Origin: JAJDBU01 sp046756925
Lineage (GTDB): Bacteria; Nitrospirota; Nitrospiria; SBBL01; JAADHI01
Assembly (NCBI GenBank): GCA_046756925.1
Contig: JBHHXH010000047.1
Coordinates: 1 to 22,137, forward strand
Length of the DNA: 22,137 nucleotides
Direction: 5' to 3'
In this document: positions 6,344-15,502 of the stretch, piece by piece
Position numbering within the stretch: position 1 is the first letter of the stretch
Layout of the letters: the number at the start of each line of letters is the position of its first letter
Made by a program: the position numbers and the translations under genes
Notes under the pieces: model-generated
Database searches by the model: none
What the model was told of the DNA's origin: nothing
What the model saw: the letters and a program-made list of their open reading frames with translations, nothing else

Positions 6344-7776
6344 AAAACGTTATCAAATCGCTTTTGCCGGTCTTTTTTATCGGCATCCTGTCTCACGCCT
6401 GTGGCAGCGGCGGTGTGGGCGGCACCGGCATTACCGCCGGCGGCGGCATCGGCGGCACGGGTATCAGCGAAGGCACGGTGACCGGATTTGGAAGTGTGAT
6501 TGTCAACGGCGTGGCGTTTAATACGGACGGGGCCGAGTTTACGATAGACGATGCACCCGGGACGCAGAGCGGGCTTGCGGTCGGCATGGTTGTCCGGGTC
6601 CTTGTCGGAGAAGACGGCGTTACGGCGACGCAGGTCGTGTACGAGGCGGAAGTGGAAGGCCCGGTGGACAGCCGGGATCCGGCGACCAACAGCCTCGTGG
6701 CCTTGGGCCGGACGGTCATTGTCGATGACTCTACGAAGTTTGAGGGCACCAGCGGATTCACCGGCGCCGACCCCTTGGCGGACAATGACAAGGTTGAGGT
6801 CAGCGGATTGGTTTTTGACGATGACCGGATCCAGGCCACCTTTATTCGCCGGGTTCCCGATACCGGGGTCGATCTCGAGTTGAAGGGACGCGTCACCGGC
6901 CTTTCGAATCCAACCTCAACCTTTTCCATCGGGAGCCAAGTGGTGGATTTCAGCTTCGTGACAATCACGCTTGCAAATGGCAAACGGGTCGAGGTGAAGG
7001 GAACGCGAAGCGGCGCGAACCTTATCGCATCCAGCATTGAAATAGAGGACGACACCCTCGGCGGAAAGGAGAACGACAATGTCGAACTCGAAGGCATGGT
7101 CACCGTCGTGACGGCTCCCATAGACGTAAGCACCGGAGTTGGGGCATTTTCGGTGGGTCCTCAGGCCGTCATCACCGGCGCGGGGACGCGCTTCGAAGAC
7201 GGCGCGCCCGACGACCTTGTCAAAAATGTCCGCTTGGAAGTGGAAGGGTCGATGAATGCCGGCGGCGTGTTGGTGGCGAGGACAGTCAAATTCCACGGTG
7301 ATCGCATCAAGATCGAGGCCAATGTGGAAGCGGTGAATGAAACGGTGACGCCCGCGACAGTTGTTATCCTAGGCAAGACGGTGGTCATCAATCGAGCGAC
7401 GGGATTTGAGGAAAAAACATCTCCGCCCGATCCCTTTTCCAGTGTCGCAGATATTTCAGTCGGCGACCGCTTGGAAATTCGTGCCTACTTATCCAATGGT
7501 GTTATTACCGCCACGCGGGTCGAACGCGATAATAACAAGCAGGGTGATCCTGTCCGGTTTCAGGCCCCTGTCGATAGCATCGCCGGATCGGACTTGATCC
7601 TCTTGGGTGTGAGGGTGGATACATCCGGTGTCTTGGATCTTAATTTTAAAGATCGCAGGGATGTATCTATCGGGCGCGTCGCCTTCTTCTCACAGGTCAA
7701 AGCGGACGATCTGGTGAAAGCCAAGGGGAGCCTGGTTTTGGGCGATATTGATGCCGAAGAGGTGGAATTCGAGTAA
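6340..7776 (+). CDS. DUF5666 repeat protein, predicted secreted lipoprotein
   Basis: A 478-residue exported protein. A short signal peptide ends near HAC (Cys21), a loose lipobox, followed by a Gly-rich tract (GGVGGTGITAGGGIGGTGIS). The remainder is about six repeats of roughly 70 residues with the DUF5666 pattern: GFGSVIVNGVAF, a turn, VGMVVRVLVG, then a strand ending in VEVEG-like sequence. Repeats begin near residues 46, 115, 190, 250, 325 and 405. The repeats look like small beta barrels; no enzymatic residues are evident. Four-base overlap with the DUF6502 gene indicates coupled translation. It probably sits on the outer membrane or in the periplasm. Its partner is unknown. Confidence 0.85.
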   Translation: MKNVIKSLLPVFFIGILSHACGSGGVGGTGITAGGGIGGTGISEGTVTGFGSVIVNGVAFNTDGAEFTIDDAPGTQSGLAVGMVVRVLVGEDGVTATQVVYEAEVEGPVDSRDPATNSLVALGRTVIVDDSTKFEGTSGFTGADPLADNDKVEVSGLVFDDDRIQATFIRRVPDTGVDLELKGRVTGLSNPTSTFSIGSQVVDFSFVTITLANGKRVEVKGTRSGANLIASSIEIEDDTLGGKENDNVELEGMVTVVTAPIDVSTGVGAFSVGPQAVITGAGTRFEDGAPDDLVKNVRLEVEGSMNAGGVLVARTVKFHGDRIKIEANVEAVNETVTPATVVILGKTVVINRATGFEEKTSPPDPFSSVADISVGDRLEIRAYLSNGVITATRVERDNNKQGDPVRFQAPVDSIAGSDLILLGVRVDTSGVLDLNFKDRRDVSIGRVAFFSQVKADDLVKAKGSLVLGDIDAEEVEFE

Positions 7777-7850
7777 GCACGGCAATGACGGGATGGTTGG
7801 CTAAGGTAAAGTCCTCTGGTGTTTCGGCTGAGAATGGCGGAAGCAACTAT

Positions 7851-7872
7851 TATCCATCATCTATCCATCATC
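7851..7872. repeat. Tandem 11-bp duplication across a stop codon
   Basis: TATCCATCATC is present twice in direct succession (7851-7861 and 7862-7872). The repeat straddles the TAG stop of the Ig-like lipoprotein gene, in the 84-bp convergent gap with the DUF5666 gene. No hairpin terminator is evident in that gap. Confidence 0.8.
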
Positions 7873-8667
7873 GTCCGGGGGTTCGCTGCCGGTCGAAAAA
7901 GACCAGATAAACGCTTCGGAAAGGGGATTGCCCGCCAAATCTTTTATCCCGGTGGTGAGGGTGACCGTGAAGTCTTTTCCGAGTTCGAGGTTGGTTTCCG
8001 GTATAAAGGTCGCCTCCGTCCCGGAGACGAAAATGTCTTGCGCATTCATGCCCTTGCTGACATTGAAGGTTTCGAAGTTCACGGTCGCCGGATCGGGCGC
8101 CTCGCTGAAGGTTGCCGTGATGTGGGTATTCGTTGGAACGTTTGCTGCGCCGTTTTTAGGGTTTGTGGAGACGATGACGGGAGGCGTGTCATCCGTGCTG
8201 CCGGGACTTCCGGCTGAGGCGGTTGTGAATCGCCAACGGTGGACTTGATCGATTGCATTTCCGGAGAGATCTTCTATCCCGGTGGTCAGCGTTGCGACAT
8301 AGCTTGTGTCTCCTAGAAGAAGCGCGTCCGGTTTTAAGGTTGCGGACACGCCGGTTACGTTCAGCACACCGGGCACGGGGATGCCGGAGACGTCTTCTTC
8401 CAGAAAAAAGCTGTTTTTCGTGACGGTCGCCGGTGACATCTTTTTATTAAATGTGACTGAGATCGCCCGATTGAAGGCGACCCCCCCTTCTTGATCCGCC
8501 GGAGAGGTCGATTTCACTTCCGGTTTTATGTCCGTGTCCGGCGGCGGGGGAACGATTCCGCCGCAGGCTGCAAGAACAAGGGTGAAAACGAGAAACTTGA
8601 AGATTCCCTTGAAGATTCCAAAGATCGGCGCGCTTGCCTTTGCCTGCTCGAAAATGAAGCCTTTCAT
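7861..8667 (-). CDS. Lipoprotein with two bacterial Ig-like (Big_5) domains
   Basis: A 268-residue lipoprotein. The signal segment FLVFTLVLAAC gives a good lipobox (LAAC, Cys35), followed by a Pro/Asp linker. Two SbsA/Big_5 Ig-like domains follow, about residues 47-145 and 155-260, each starting with a P-x-V-x-S-T-x-P strand and containing the SVTFNKKM / TATFSEAP and GIEDLSGN / GIKDLAGN signatures. A GTG at 8691 opens the frame, but the ATG at 8667, with GGAG upstream, fits a signal peptide better. It is the last gene of the minus-strand run, 30 bp after the AlgE-like porin. I infer a surface or periplasmic structural role with that porin. Confidence 0.85.
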   Translation of the reverse strand: MKGFIFEQAKASAPIFGIFKGIFKFLVFTLVLAACGGIVPPPPDTDIKPEVKSTSPADQEGGVAFNRAISVTFNKKMSPATVTKNSFFLEEDVSGIPVPGVLNVTGVSATLKPDALLLGDTSYVATLTTGIEDLSGNAIDQVHRWRFTTASAGSPGSTDDTPPVIVSTNPKNGAANVPTNTHITATFSEAPDPATVNFETFNVSKGMNAQDIFVSGTEATFIPETNLELGKDFTVTLTTGIKDLAGNPLSEAFIWSFSTGSEPPDDDG

Positions 8668-8697
8668 TTTATTTATTCTCTCCGCCGCCACCGATGT

Positions 8698-10071
8698 TTA
8701 TAGCAGCAGCCGTATCTTGATCTTTCCTAAAAAGGCTGCACTCTTGTGTGAAAAAGCCCTCCCCGGCCGGAAGACCGCTGCGATGGCTTCCAGCCTAAAA
8801 TCCTTTGTTACCTTCCAGCCGAAGATCAGATCGACTTCGTTGCCGAGATTTCGAGATTCCCCATTGGGATCCGCCTTGATCCCCGCGTCCCGGAGGGGAT
8901 TTTTCCGTTCTTGAAGGGACCAGACTTGGTGGTAATGATGAAACACGATGTCGAGTGATCCTTTTTTCATGGGCCGGAACCCGATGCCGAAGGTGCCGAT
9001 CATGAGGTTGCTTAATTCCGGCTCGAACAGTTCCCCATATTGTTCGATTCGAATCACGCCGCGCAGCTTTGCGGAGTTGTCTTGCAGACCGGTCTGCCGA
9101 AAACTTCGGTCGCGCTGGTCGTCCGGGTTGGCGTCGCCGGAGCCGAAGGCGTAGGCGAAGGTCAGCGCGGGTTTGAGTGGGTGCTTGAATCGCGCGGTCC
9201 ATCCGACATCGAATCCGTATGCCCGAACGTCTTTCCCGGCCTCATCTCCGGAAACGGTGGCCGCTTCCAGCCAATATTGCTGCCGTTTAAGCGATTTTCC
9301 TTTCCACGACACGCCGACATGGGTCAAATGAAAAGGGGGGTCGTCGTCATCACGCCGGCCTCGTCGATCGATGATATAGGCAGCGGCTTTGTCTTTTTTC
9401 CAAACTTTGTAAATACCATGTAGGATGACGTTTTTGATCTTATCTTTTGGTTTGTCCGGATCGAAGAGGTTGGTGCTGTAGGAAAGGTGCAGCTCCAGTG
9501 GGTCGTCCTCGTATATGATGCGAATGGCGTCTAGGTTTTCGTCATAAATCCATTCCCTGAAATCTCGGAATTTCTGGCGACCTACTTTCAGCTGGAGGGA
9601 CGGATGAAGAAAGTGCCGCCACAATAGATAACCTTTCCTAAAGTCCGCATCGGTCTCATGGTTGGATCTTTTTTTTCCTTCTTTTTGAATCACGAACCGT
9701 TCGATTCTAAGTTCTCCAAAAAACTCGAAACGCGGTTCCAGCACCCTCGGAGCCGATAAGTACAAACCGGCGATGGTGAGGCTTCCGCGGGTCCGCGTGT
9801 CGAGGTCGTCTTTGTTCGACCGAAGATCCCGATTATCGCGAAGACGGAATTCGAGGTTCAGTTTGGTGCCCCAGGAAAACCGCGGTGTCACTTCGTGCCT
9901 TAAGGGGGGAGAGGCCTCGGGGTCGATCATGAAGACAACGGGTTCTCCTACTTCACTTGGAAAATTCACGAGTTCTCTCTGAGCGGCCTTTCCTTTCCCC
10001 GTCGGCATTAAGATGAACCATAGGGCCGTCATTGCGAGAAGAGGGTATCTGCCTGAAATGGTTCCGTACAT
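8698..10071 (-). CDS. Alginate-export (AlgE-like) outer-membrane beta-barrel protein
   Basis: A protein of about 457 residues with a signal peptide (PLLAMTALWFILMPTGKGKA) and then alternating beta strands typical of a porin. The segment RDRSFRQTGLQDNSAKLRG around residue 330 and the early LNLEFRLRDNRDLR are characteristic of the Alginate_exp family. AlgE exports an anionic polysaccharide through the outer membrane. Here the porin follows an ABC exporter and glycosyltransferases, so I infer export of this locus's glycan, not alginate itself; no alginate genes are present. The frame opens with a GTG at 10095, but AAAGG lies six bases before the ATG at 10071, which I prefer. Confidence 0.85.
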   Translation of the reverse strand: MYGTISGRYPLLAMTALWFILMPTGKGKAAQRELVNFPSEVGEPVVFMIDPEASPPLRHEVTPRFSWGTKLNLEFRLRDNRDLRSNKDDLDTRTRGSLTIAGLYLSAPRVLEPRFEFFGELRIERFVIQKEGKKRSNHETDADFRKGYLLWRHFLHPSLQLKVGRQKFRDFREWIYDENLDAIRIIYEDDPLELHLSYSTNLFDPDKPKDKIKNVILHGIYKVWKKDKAAAYIIDRRGRRDDDDPPFHLTHVGVSWKGKSLKRQQYWLEAATVSGDEAGKDVRAYGFDVGWTARFKHPLKPALTFAYAFGSGDANPDDQRDRSFRQTGLQDNSAKLRGVIRIEQYGELFEPELSNLMIGTFGIGFRPMKKGSLDIVFHHYHQVWSLQERKNPLRDAGIKADPNGESRNLGNEVDLIFGWKVTKDFRLEAIAAVFRPGRAFSHKSAAFLGKIKIRLLL

Positions 10072-10230
10072 CATCTGCCTTTGGTTTGTCGTCACTTTTC
10101 TTCATCTCTATTTGGATGGACCGGACTGTGAGGGCCTATCCGCCCTTTTTTTTAGCTTGTCCCGATGGTAAAAGCACTTCATCCAACCGCTCAACAAAAA
10201 TCTGTTTCATCATCGGTTTATCGAAACGCG

Positions 10231-12021
10231 TTATACGGGGTTTTGAAGCCGATAGAGCTCTTCGTAGTAACCCCTTCGCGAAAGCAGTTCCTGATGTTGT
10301 CCTTCTTCGATCACGAGGCCGTCTTTTAAAGCGATGATCCGGTCAAAGTCGGCCATGCCGTCCAGCTGGTGGATGATGACCAATGCGGTTCTTCCTTTCT
10401 GGAATTTTCGCATGGATGCTTGGATAAACCTTGCCGATTCGGCATCGACCGCCGATGTGGGCTCGTCTAGGATCAGGACGGAAGGCTCCCGGATAATTGC
10501 CCTGGCAAGCCCGATACGTTGGCGTTGTCCCCCGGAAAGAGTGCATCCGCGTTCTCCGATAATCGTTTCGTAGCCATGGGGGAGACGTCGGATAAAGTCG
10601 TCGGCGTGTGCATACCGGGCCGCTTTCTCGACTTCTTCTTGTGTGGCTTCCGGTTTCCCGTAACGGATATTTTCTCGAATGGTTGTCCCAAGCAGAATGG
10701 CTTCTTGAAGGACAATCCCGATTTCTCTGCGGAGTACCTCTCTCTTGTACAATTTGATATCGATATTATCGATCAAAATTTCACCGTCTTGGATGTCGTA
10801 GAGGCGGAGGAGGAGTTTTGCGATCGTTGATTTTCCCGCTCCGGACGCTCCGACCAGTGCAACGCGCTGGCCCGGAGAAATTGTAAATGACACCTTGTTT
10901 AAAGTGGGGCTGCCCTTGTCGTAGCGAAACGAAACATCCTTAAATTTGATTTCCCCTTTCATTTTTTGGATGATGATGGCTTTGGGGTGATCTTTGATTT
11001 CCTGTTCCACTTCAAAAAGATCCGCGATCCGATCGGCGCTGGCCATGGCCTTTGAAAATTTAGACAACAGCCTGGGAAGTTTCTTGAGCGGCGTGTACAT
11101 GTTACGAACGTAAGAGATAAAAACGAGCAAATCCCCCGGAGTAATCAGTCCTTTGAGTGCCTGCAAGGAACCGAAGAAGATTGAAGCGACAACGCCGCCG
11201 GCACAGATGATTTCTACCATTCGTGTCGTGCCGGCAACCATCCGTTCTATCCGGAGCGATTCCTTTAGGGTCTGTGCGCTGTCTGTTTCAAAGCGTTCCG
11301 TTTCGTATTCCTGTCGTGCATAGGATTGAACGAGTGGGATCATCGTGAGTATTTCGCTGATGCGGGAGACGACCTTGCTCTCTTCTTTTCGTTGTTTCTT
11401 CGCAGTTTTTTTGATATTCCGGAAGGTATAAAAGAGGGAATAGATGAGCGGTGGGAAGCTGGCCGACACGATGAGAGACAGTTGCCAGTTCATAAAAAAC
11501 ATCACCACCAACATGCCGGCGATCTTCAAGATGTGCGCGGTCAGCGTGAGGGTGGATTGTGAGAAGAGTTCTCTTAAAATTTTTGTATCTCCTGAAACTT
11601 TGGTCATTAGCTCTCCAGATCTTTCCCGGGTGTGAAAGGATAACGAGAGTCCTTGGAGGTGTGCAAAGAGTTTTACTCTGAGCGCGTAGACCAATTGGAA
11701 ACCGATACGGGATGTCAGCCATAATTGCGCATAGGCAAAAAACCCACGCAGGAGTGCAATTACGAGGATCGATCCCGAAATGGAAAGCAATGCGAACATT
11801 TTCCCTTCTCGGAAGACTGCTCCCAAAAAAGAAAGGTGGTCGGGCAAGGGTTTTTCCAAGAGAATATAGTCGAAAATAATTTTGATCGGCCAGGGATTGA
11901 GGAGCTCCGATACCGTCAGCCCGATCATGCAGACGGCCGCAAGCAGAAGCGGTCCTTTGACCCCTTTGAAGTGGTCGATGAGGATTTTTTTAAAGACGTA
12001 TCGTTTTTTTGTTTTCAACAT
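10231..12021 (-). CDS. ABC exporter, fused permease and ATPase (MsbA-like)
   Basis: A 596-residue half-transporter that should act as a homodimer in the inner membrane. Six transmembrane helices occupy about residues 22-310. The ATPase domain shows Walker A GASGAGKST (391-399), Q-loop near VLQE (437-440), signature LSGGQ (495-499), Walker B VLILDE (515-520) and H-loop His551. The order matches type IV exporters of lipids, lipid-linked sugars or peptides. The N-terminal NPWPIKIIFD segment is like that of exporters found beside glycosyltransferases. AGGTGAG precedes the ATG. Gaps of 138 bp upstream and 135 bp downstream hold no clear gene. Glycolipid or glycan export is inferred from neighbours. 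Confidence 0.92.
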   Translation of the reverse strand: MLKTKKRYVFKKILIDHFKGVKGPLLLAAVCMIGLTVSELLNPWPIKIIFDYILLEKPLPDHLSFLGAVFREGKMFALLSISGSILVIALLRGFFAYAQLWLTSRIGFQLVYALRVKLFAHLQGLSLSFHTRERSGELMTKVSGDTKILRELFSQSTLTLTAHILKIAGMLVVMFFMNWQLSLIVSASFPPLIYSLFYTFRNIKKTAKKQRKEESKVVSRISEILTMIPLVQSYARQEYETERFETDSAQTLKESLRIERMVAGTTRMVEIICAGGVVASIFFGSLQALKGLITPGDLLVFISYVRNMYTPLKKLPRLLSKFSKAMASADRIADLFEVEQEIKDHPKAIIIQKMKGEIKFKDVSFRYDKGSPTLNKVSFTISPGQRVALVGASGAGKSTIAKLLLRLYDIQDGEILIDNIDIKLYKREVLRREIGIVLQEAILLGTTIRENIRYGKPEATQEEVEKAARYAHADDFIRRLPHGYETIIGERGCTLSGGQRQRIGLARAIIREPSVLILDEPTSAVDAESARFIQASMRKFQKGRTALVIIHQLDGMADFDRIIALKDGLVIEEGQHQELLSRRGYYEELYRLQNPV

Positions 12022-12159
12022 CTCACCTGCTGGATGACTGATCCTTTTTCTCCGGATTCATCCTTGCGCTTCAGGTCGATCGATTCATGAATTGCGGGGG
12101 GGCTAACTTAAGATTTTGCCGGGACCGCTGTGTCCGGAAACGCGCTTGACCTTTGGTCA

Positions 12160-13170
12160 TTATCCCTGTCTTTTGGATTGTTTTCGGACCATTTCCGCAT
12201 CCCACCATCTCCGGTATTTTTCCGCAAGGGTCGTCATCCGAGGAGGGATGGAGGGAAAGGCCCGTTCGTATCCCAGCTTCGAGAGGAGATTCCCCGCCAG
12301 GGCTTCGAAAAGGGCGAGGTCTCGCTCTTCCATCCTCTTTCTCCAGTCACGCAGCTTCGGCGTTGCTGGCAGCCAAGCTTTTTTAACCGAGATCTCACCT
12401 TTTTTATAAGCTTCCATTCTCGTTTTGCCTTCGTAATAGTGGACCATTTTCTTCGAAAAGGGGATGTCTAAAAAGCGAGACAACTCCGAAAGCACTGCTT
12501 GCGGTTCGGTGCTGAGCGATTCGTAGCGCAACTCGAAATAATGGGCCGGTCCTAGGGCGTTTCCATCTTGCATGCCTTGGCTGACATGGTGATGCCACCA
12601 AAGCGCGCAGACGGCAACCGGGTCTTCTTGCCAAAGGACATATCGGCCCGGGCCTTTTTTTTCTTTGGCCCATTCCAAAGCCGATAAAGCCACATCGCGT
12701 CCGTCGCGGATGATGTGCGCTGTTTTAACCCAAGGAAACAGCCCATGCAGCATGGGGAGATATTTGACATAGTCTGGCGTTTTTTCCCCGCCATATTGCT
12801 TCTCTTGCTTCTGAGCATAGGTATCGTAGAGCGCAGTGACAAAAGTGCTGTAAGTTTCGCTTGTTTTAGCGGACCTTTTCGCTTCTTCCAAAGAGATTCC
12901 GAGGCGCGGAAACCGTCGATATCGCACCACCCGATCGACCAGGTCGGGAGTCAAAAGCGGATCGGCGCCGTTAAATCTTCTTTGGATGCCCACCGGAATG
13001 AAATGCGTATCGTTTGCGACGGCCAGTTGAGGATGGTGATCCAGCATTCTTTGCAGTAACGTTGTTCCCGATCTCGGGCACCCCACCACAAAGAGATATG
13101 GATTTCGGGCCACGGAGCGTGTTTCTTCTTCGATCGGCTTTTTCTTTGCTCTTATCTTGTTGGTCGTCAT
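12160..13170 (-). CDS. Sulfotransferase family protein
   Basis: A 336-residue cytoplasmic enzyme predicted to transfer sulfate from PAPS to an acceptor, probably a sugar hydroxyl. The 5'-phosphosulfate-binding loop is GCPRSGTTLLQ (residues 30-40) and the 3'-phosphate-binding motif is IIRDGRDVALSAL (153-165); both are intact. The family is Sulfotransfer_1/3. GAAGGGA lies upstream of the ATG. It sits between an APH-like kinase and the ABC exporter on one strand, so the exported glycan is likely sulfated. No PAPS-synthesis genes are in the window. The acceptor cannot be read from the sequence. Confidence 0.9.
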   Translation of the reverse strand: MTTNKIRAKKKPIEEETRSVARNPYLFVVGCPRSGTTLLQRMLDHHPQLAVANDTHFIPVGIQRRFNGADPLLTPDLVDRVVRYRRFPRLGISLEEAKRSAKTSETYSTFVTALYDTYAQKQEKQYGGEKTPDYVKYLPMLHGLFPWVKTAHIIRDGRDVALSALEWAKEKKGPGRYVLWQEDPVAVCALWWHHHVSQGMQDGNALGPAHYFELRYESLSTEPQAVLSELSRFLDIPFSKKMVHYYEGKTRMEAYKKGEISVKKAWLPATPKLRDWRKRMEERDLALFEALAGNLLSKLGYERAFPSIPPRMTTLAEKYRRWWDAEMVRKQSKRQG

Positions 13171-13214
13171 GATTCGCTTTCCCTTCTTTTAGTTTTCGTT
13201 TTGGTTTTGATTTT

Positions 13215-14240
13215 TCATCGCGTGACCTTCAAACGTTCTTCGCAGAGTTCCAATAGGGGTGCCGTCAAGGTTCGGCGTTCTGGAAATAAGGTGCTGAGGT
13301 AGATATGTCTTAACAGGGTGAGCGTGGTATAGGTTTTTACCGAGGGTCGAACCCACTTCCCGCGAAGTTCGACATACCGTTCCTCCATGGCCTGTTCTTG
13401 ATCCTTGAGCGCTTTAGGATCACCGAGCAAACGGAGGCTTTGCTCGGTGATGTGTGCGATGAAGTTTCCGATATCCAGTCCAGGATCGCCCAGACAATAG
13501 AGATCGAAATCGATCAGTGTGAGCCGGGCGTCATCGACGATCACTTGGTCGGCGTAGAAGTCTCTGTGGATGCCGGTCCTGCACGGTGTGGGTATGGCGC
13601 GGCCAAGCCGGTCTGCGGCTTCCAGTAAACGATCGATTCTTTCGGTCCACCGCCGGTTTTGCTTAGTCACTTTGGGTAAGTGTTCGTGGAGGATCCGGAT
13701 TTCATCTGAGATGGAGTGCTCTCGATGGGTCGACACTCCGGCCTCCTGTAGTTTGTAAGCCGCTTCTGCGATCCGTTGAACGAGCGATTCGGCGCCGGAC
13801 TTGGCGAGTAGATCGGTCGATATTTTCCCCGGCACCTTTCGTTGCAGCCACATTCGGAAGGCGGGGATGGTTCCGACCGGCTCCGGAACGGAAATGCCGT
13901 CCCCTTTGTCGGTTTGGAAGCCTGTATCCCAAAAGGATTTAAGGAGTCGGTAGCCAGATTTTCCAAAACTCCGGGACTTGATTTTTCCGATCAAGGTGAG
14001 GCGTTCCTTTTGTTGGCTTGTTATCATTCGGTCGAGATCGTACTCGATCAGGCAACGGCGGCCCGGTTTGTATCGAATTACCCGGATCGTTCTTAAGGAA
14101 AACGACGTCTGGTTTCCCATCCAGGCTTGAAGCCGTTCCTGAAACTGCCGACGGACCTCTTCCGGGTTCAATGCCAAAGGCAGCGTTGACATTTTTGGAT
14201 CCTTTCGTACTCCAAAGCGATCCACTACTTCCACCCTCAT
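13215..14240 (-). CDS. APH-like phosphotransferase (kinase 1)
   Basis: A 341-residue protein of the aminoglycoside phosphotransferase / choline kinase superfamily. The catalytic loop reads HRDFYADQ (225-232) and the metal-binding motif IDFD (243-246), followed by GDPGLDIGNFIAHI, all typical of active members. The N-lobe has RVIRYKPGRRCLIEYDLD (53-70). It overlaps the upstream GT4 gene by ATGA, so the two are translationally coupled. Antibiotic resistance is unlikely in this setting; phosphorylation of a sugar or lipid-linked precursor is a better guess. A second kinase with a related N-lobe lies three genes upstream. Confidence 0.85.
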   Translation of the reverse strand: MRVEVVDRFGVRKDPKMSTLPLALNPEEVRRQFQERLQAWMGNQTSFSLRTIRVIRYKPGRRCLIEYDLDRMITSQQKERLTLIGKIKSRSFGKSGYRLLKSFWDTGFQTDKGDGISVPEPVGTIPAFRMWLQRKVPGKISTDLLAKSGAESLVQRIAEAAYKLQEAGVSTHREHSISDEIRILHEHLPKVTKQNRRWTERIDRLLEAADRLGRAIPTPCRTGIHRDFYADQVIVDDARLTLIDFDLYCLGDPGLDIGNFIAHITEQSLRLLGDPKALKDQEQAMEERYVELRGKWVRPSVKTYTTLTLLRHIYLSTLFPERRTLTAPLLELCEERLKVTR

Positions 14241-15502
14241 TGATGCGCCTCTCTTTTTTTCGAAATAGATTGTTCGGCAAGTCGAATCACGCGCTCAACA
14301 TTCCGGGACCAGGTATAGGTTTTTTGAATCCGAACGGGCGCTGCTTTTCCAAAGCGTTCCCGTAGGCCGGGATCGGACAAAAGCTTGCTGCATGCCTTTG
14401 TGAGCGCTTCGAAATTTCCCGGAGGATAGAGTAAGCCCGTTTCATCGTTTCGAACGACCTCCGTAATTTGGCCGATGTCTGCGGCGACGACAGGGATCCC
14501 GCAGGCCATGTATTCGAATAATTTCAAGGGAGAAAAATAGAATGTATGATCGAGCCGAGGATAGGGGGCCAGCGCGATATCGAATTGTCTGATGAGCTTC
14601 GCAATGCTTTCGTGGGGCAATGAACCAGTAAAAATGACTTTTTCCGTTAAATCTCTTCTTTTGAAATCGGATGTCAATTTTTCTCTCAGCGGCCCTTCTC
14701 CGACAATCATGAACTGAAGGTTTTTAAACCGTTTTTGCAGGACTTCCAATAGTTCGGGCAGCCATTCGACGCCATGCCAAGGACGTAAACCCCCGACAAA
14801 CCCCATCACAGGGCCATCTCCAAGCTTCCACGCATTTCTGACGAAGGGGTCGGGTCGGTCGGGATAAAATACCGATTCATCCACGGCATTGGGAACCACG
14901 ACGACACGGTTCGGTGCAAGCCCTTTCGATATCACATGCTTGCGCAAAGCCTCCGAGACGGGCAAGACGAACTCCGCTTCCATGAGGGACCAGCGCTCCG
15001 ACTGCTCCGAAAGGGGCCCCAAGCCGCTTGCATTTTGATAGCGCGTATTTTCTTCCGTTAAAGGCGCATTCAGTTCCACAAGCCTCGGTACGTTCAGGTC
15101 GCGTGACAGCAAGGCGCCAGCAATTCCGTATAGAGATGCACGCTCGTAGATGATATCCGGAGGCGTCTTCCGGAATTTTCTGAACAAGCGTTCGTGCATG
15201 TCTTGATTGTAGAGCACCTTTCGAATTTCTTTAGGAAGGATGTTCGTTGCGCCGATGGCCTGGTTAAAAAGTTCAAATCTTTTTGATACGGCAATGGTTT
15301 GGGGTTCTGCTTCGACATGGATGACATCGGCTTCGATGTTCGCCGGACGCTCCCAAGGAGACTTATTGAGGACCTGTGCCGCTAGCACCACGGAATGGCC
15401 GGCGCGCGTCAGGGCAGAGATGAACTCCCTGACATGTACAGATGCGCCTTTTCCTCCCCGCACCGGGATGCCGGTGTCGGAGCAGATATAGAGAATTCTC
15501 AT
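14237..15502 (-). CDS. Glycosyltransferase family 4 (GT-B fold)
   Basis: A 421-residue enzyme with a two-domain GT-B architecture. The N-terminal Rossmann domain starts MRILYICSDTGIPVRGGKGA, with the Gly-rich acceptor loop. The C-terminal domain holds the nucleotide-sugar site: GFVGGLRPWHGVE (234-246), FMIVGEGPLREKL (264-276), then SPLKLFEYMACGIPVVA (324-340), the E-x7-E region typical of retaining GT4 enzymes. Substrate sugars cannot be deduced. Four-base ATGA overlaps join it to the GT4 gene upstream and the kinase downstream. Confidence 0.9.
   Translation of the reverse strand: MRILYICSDTGIPVRGGKGASVHVREFISALTRAGHSVVLAAQVLNKSPWERPANIEADVIHVEAEPQTIAVSKRFELFNQAIGATNILPKEIRKVLYNQDMHERLFRKFRKTPPDIIYERASLYGIAGALLSRDLNVPRLVELNAPLTEENTRYQNASGLGPLSEQSERWSLMEAEFVLPVSEALRKHVISKGLAPNRVVVVPNAVDESVFYPDRPDPFVRNAWKLGDGPVMGFVGGLRPWHGVEWLPELLEVLQKRFKNLQFMIVGEGPLREKLTSDFKRRDLTEKVIFTGSLPHESIAKLIRQFDIALAPYPRLDHTFYFSPLKLFEYMACGIPVVAADIGQITEVVRNDETGLLYPPGNFEALTKACSKLLSDPGLRERFGKAAPVRIQKTYTWSRNVERVIRLAEQSISKKREAHQ

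Noticed and set aside
6393..7133. Long minus-strand frame opposite the DUF5666 gene
   Set aside because: Its Ser/Thr/Pro-rich low-complexity translation is the antisense of a repetitive Gly/Val/Asp gene; no ribosome site or promoter supports it.
10096..10230. 25-codon frame (MMKQIFVERLDEVLLPSGQA) between the ABC exporter and the porin
   Set aside because: No ribosome site, no recognisable family, and too short to distinguish from chance.
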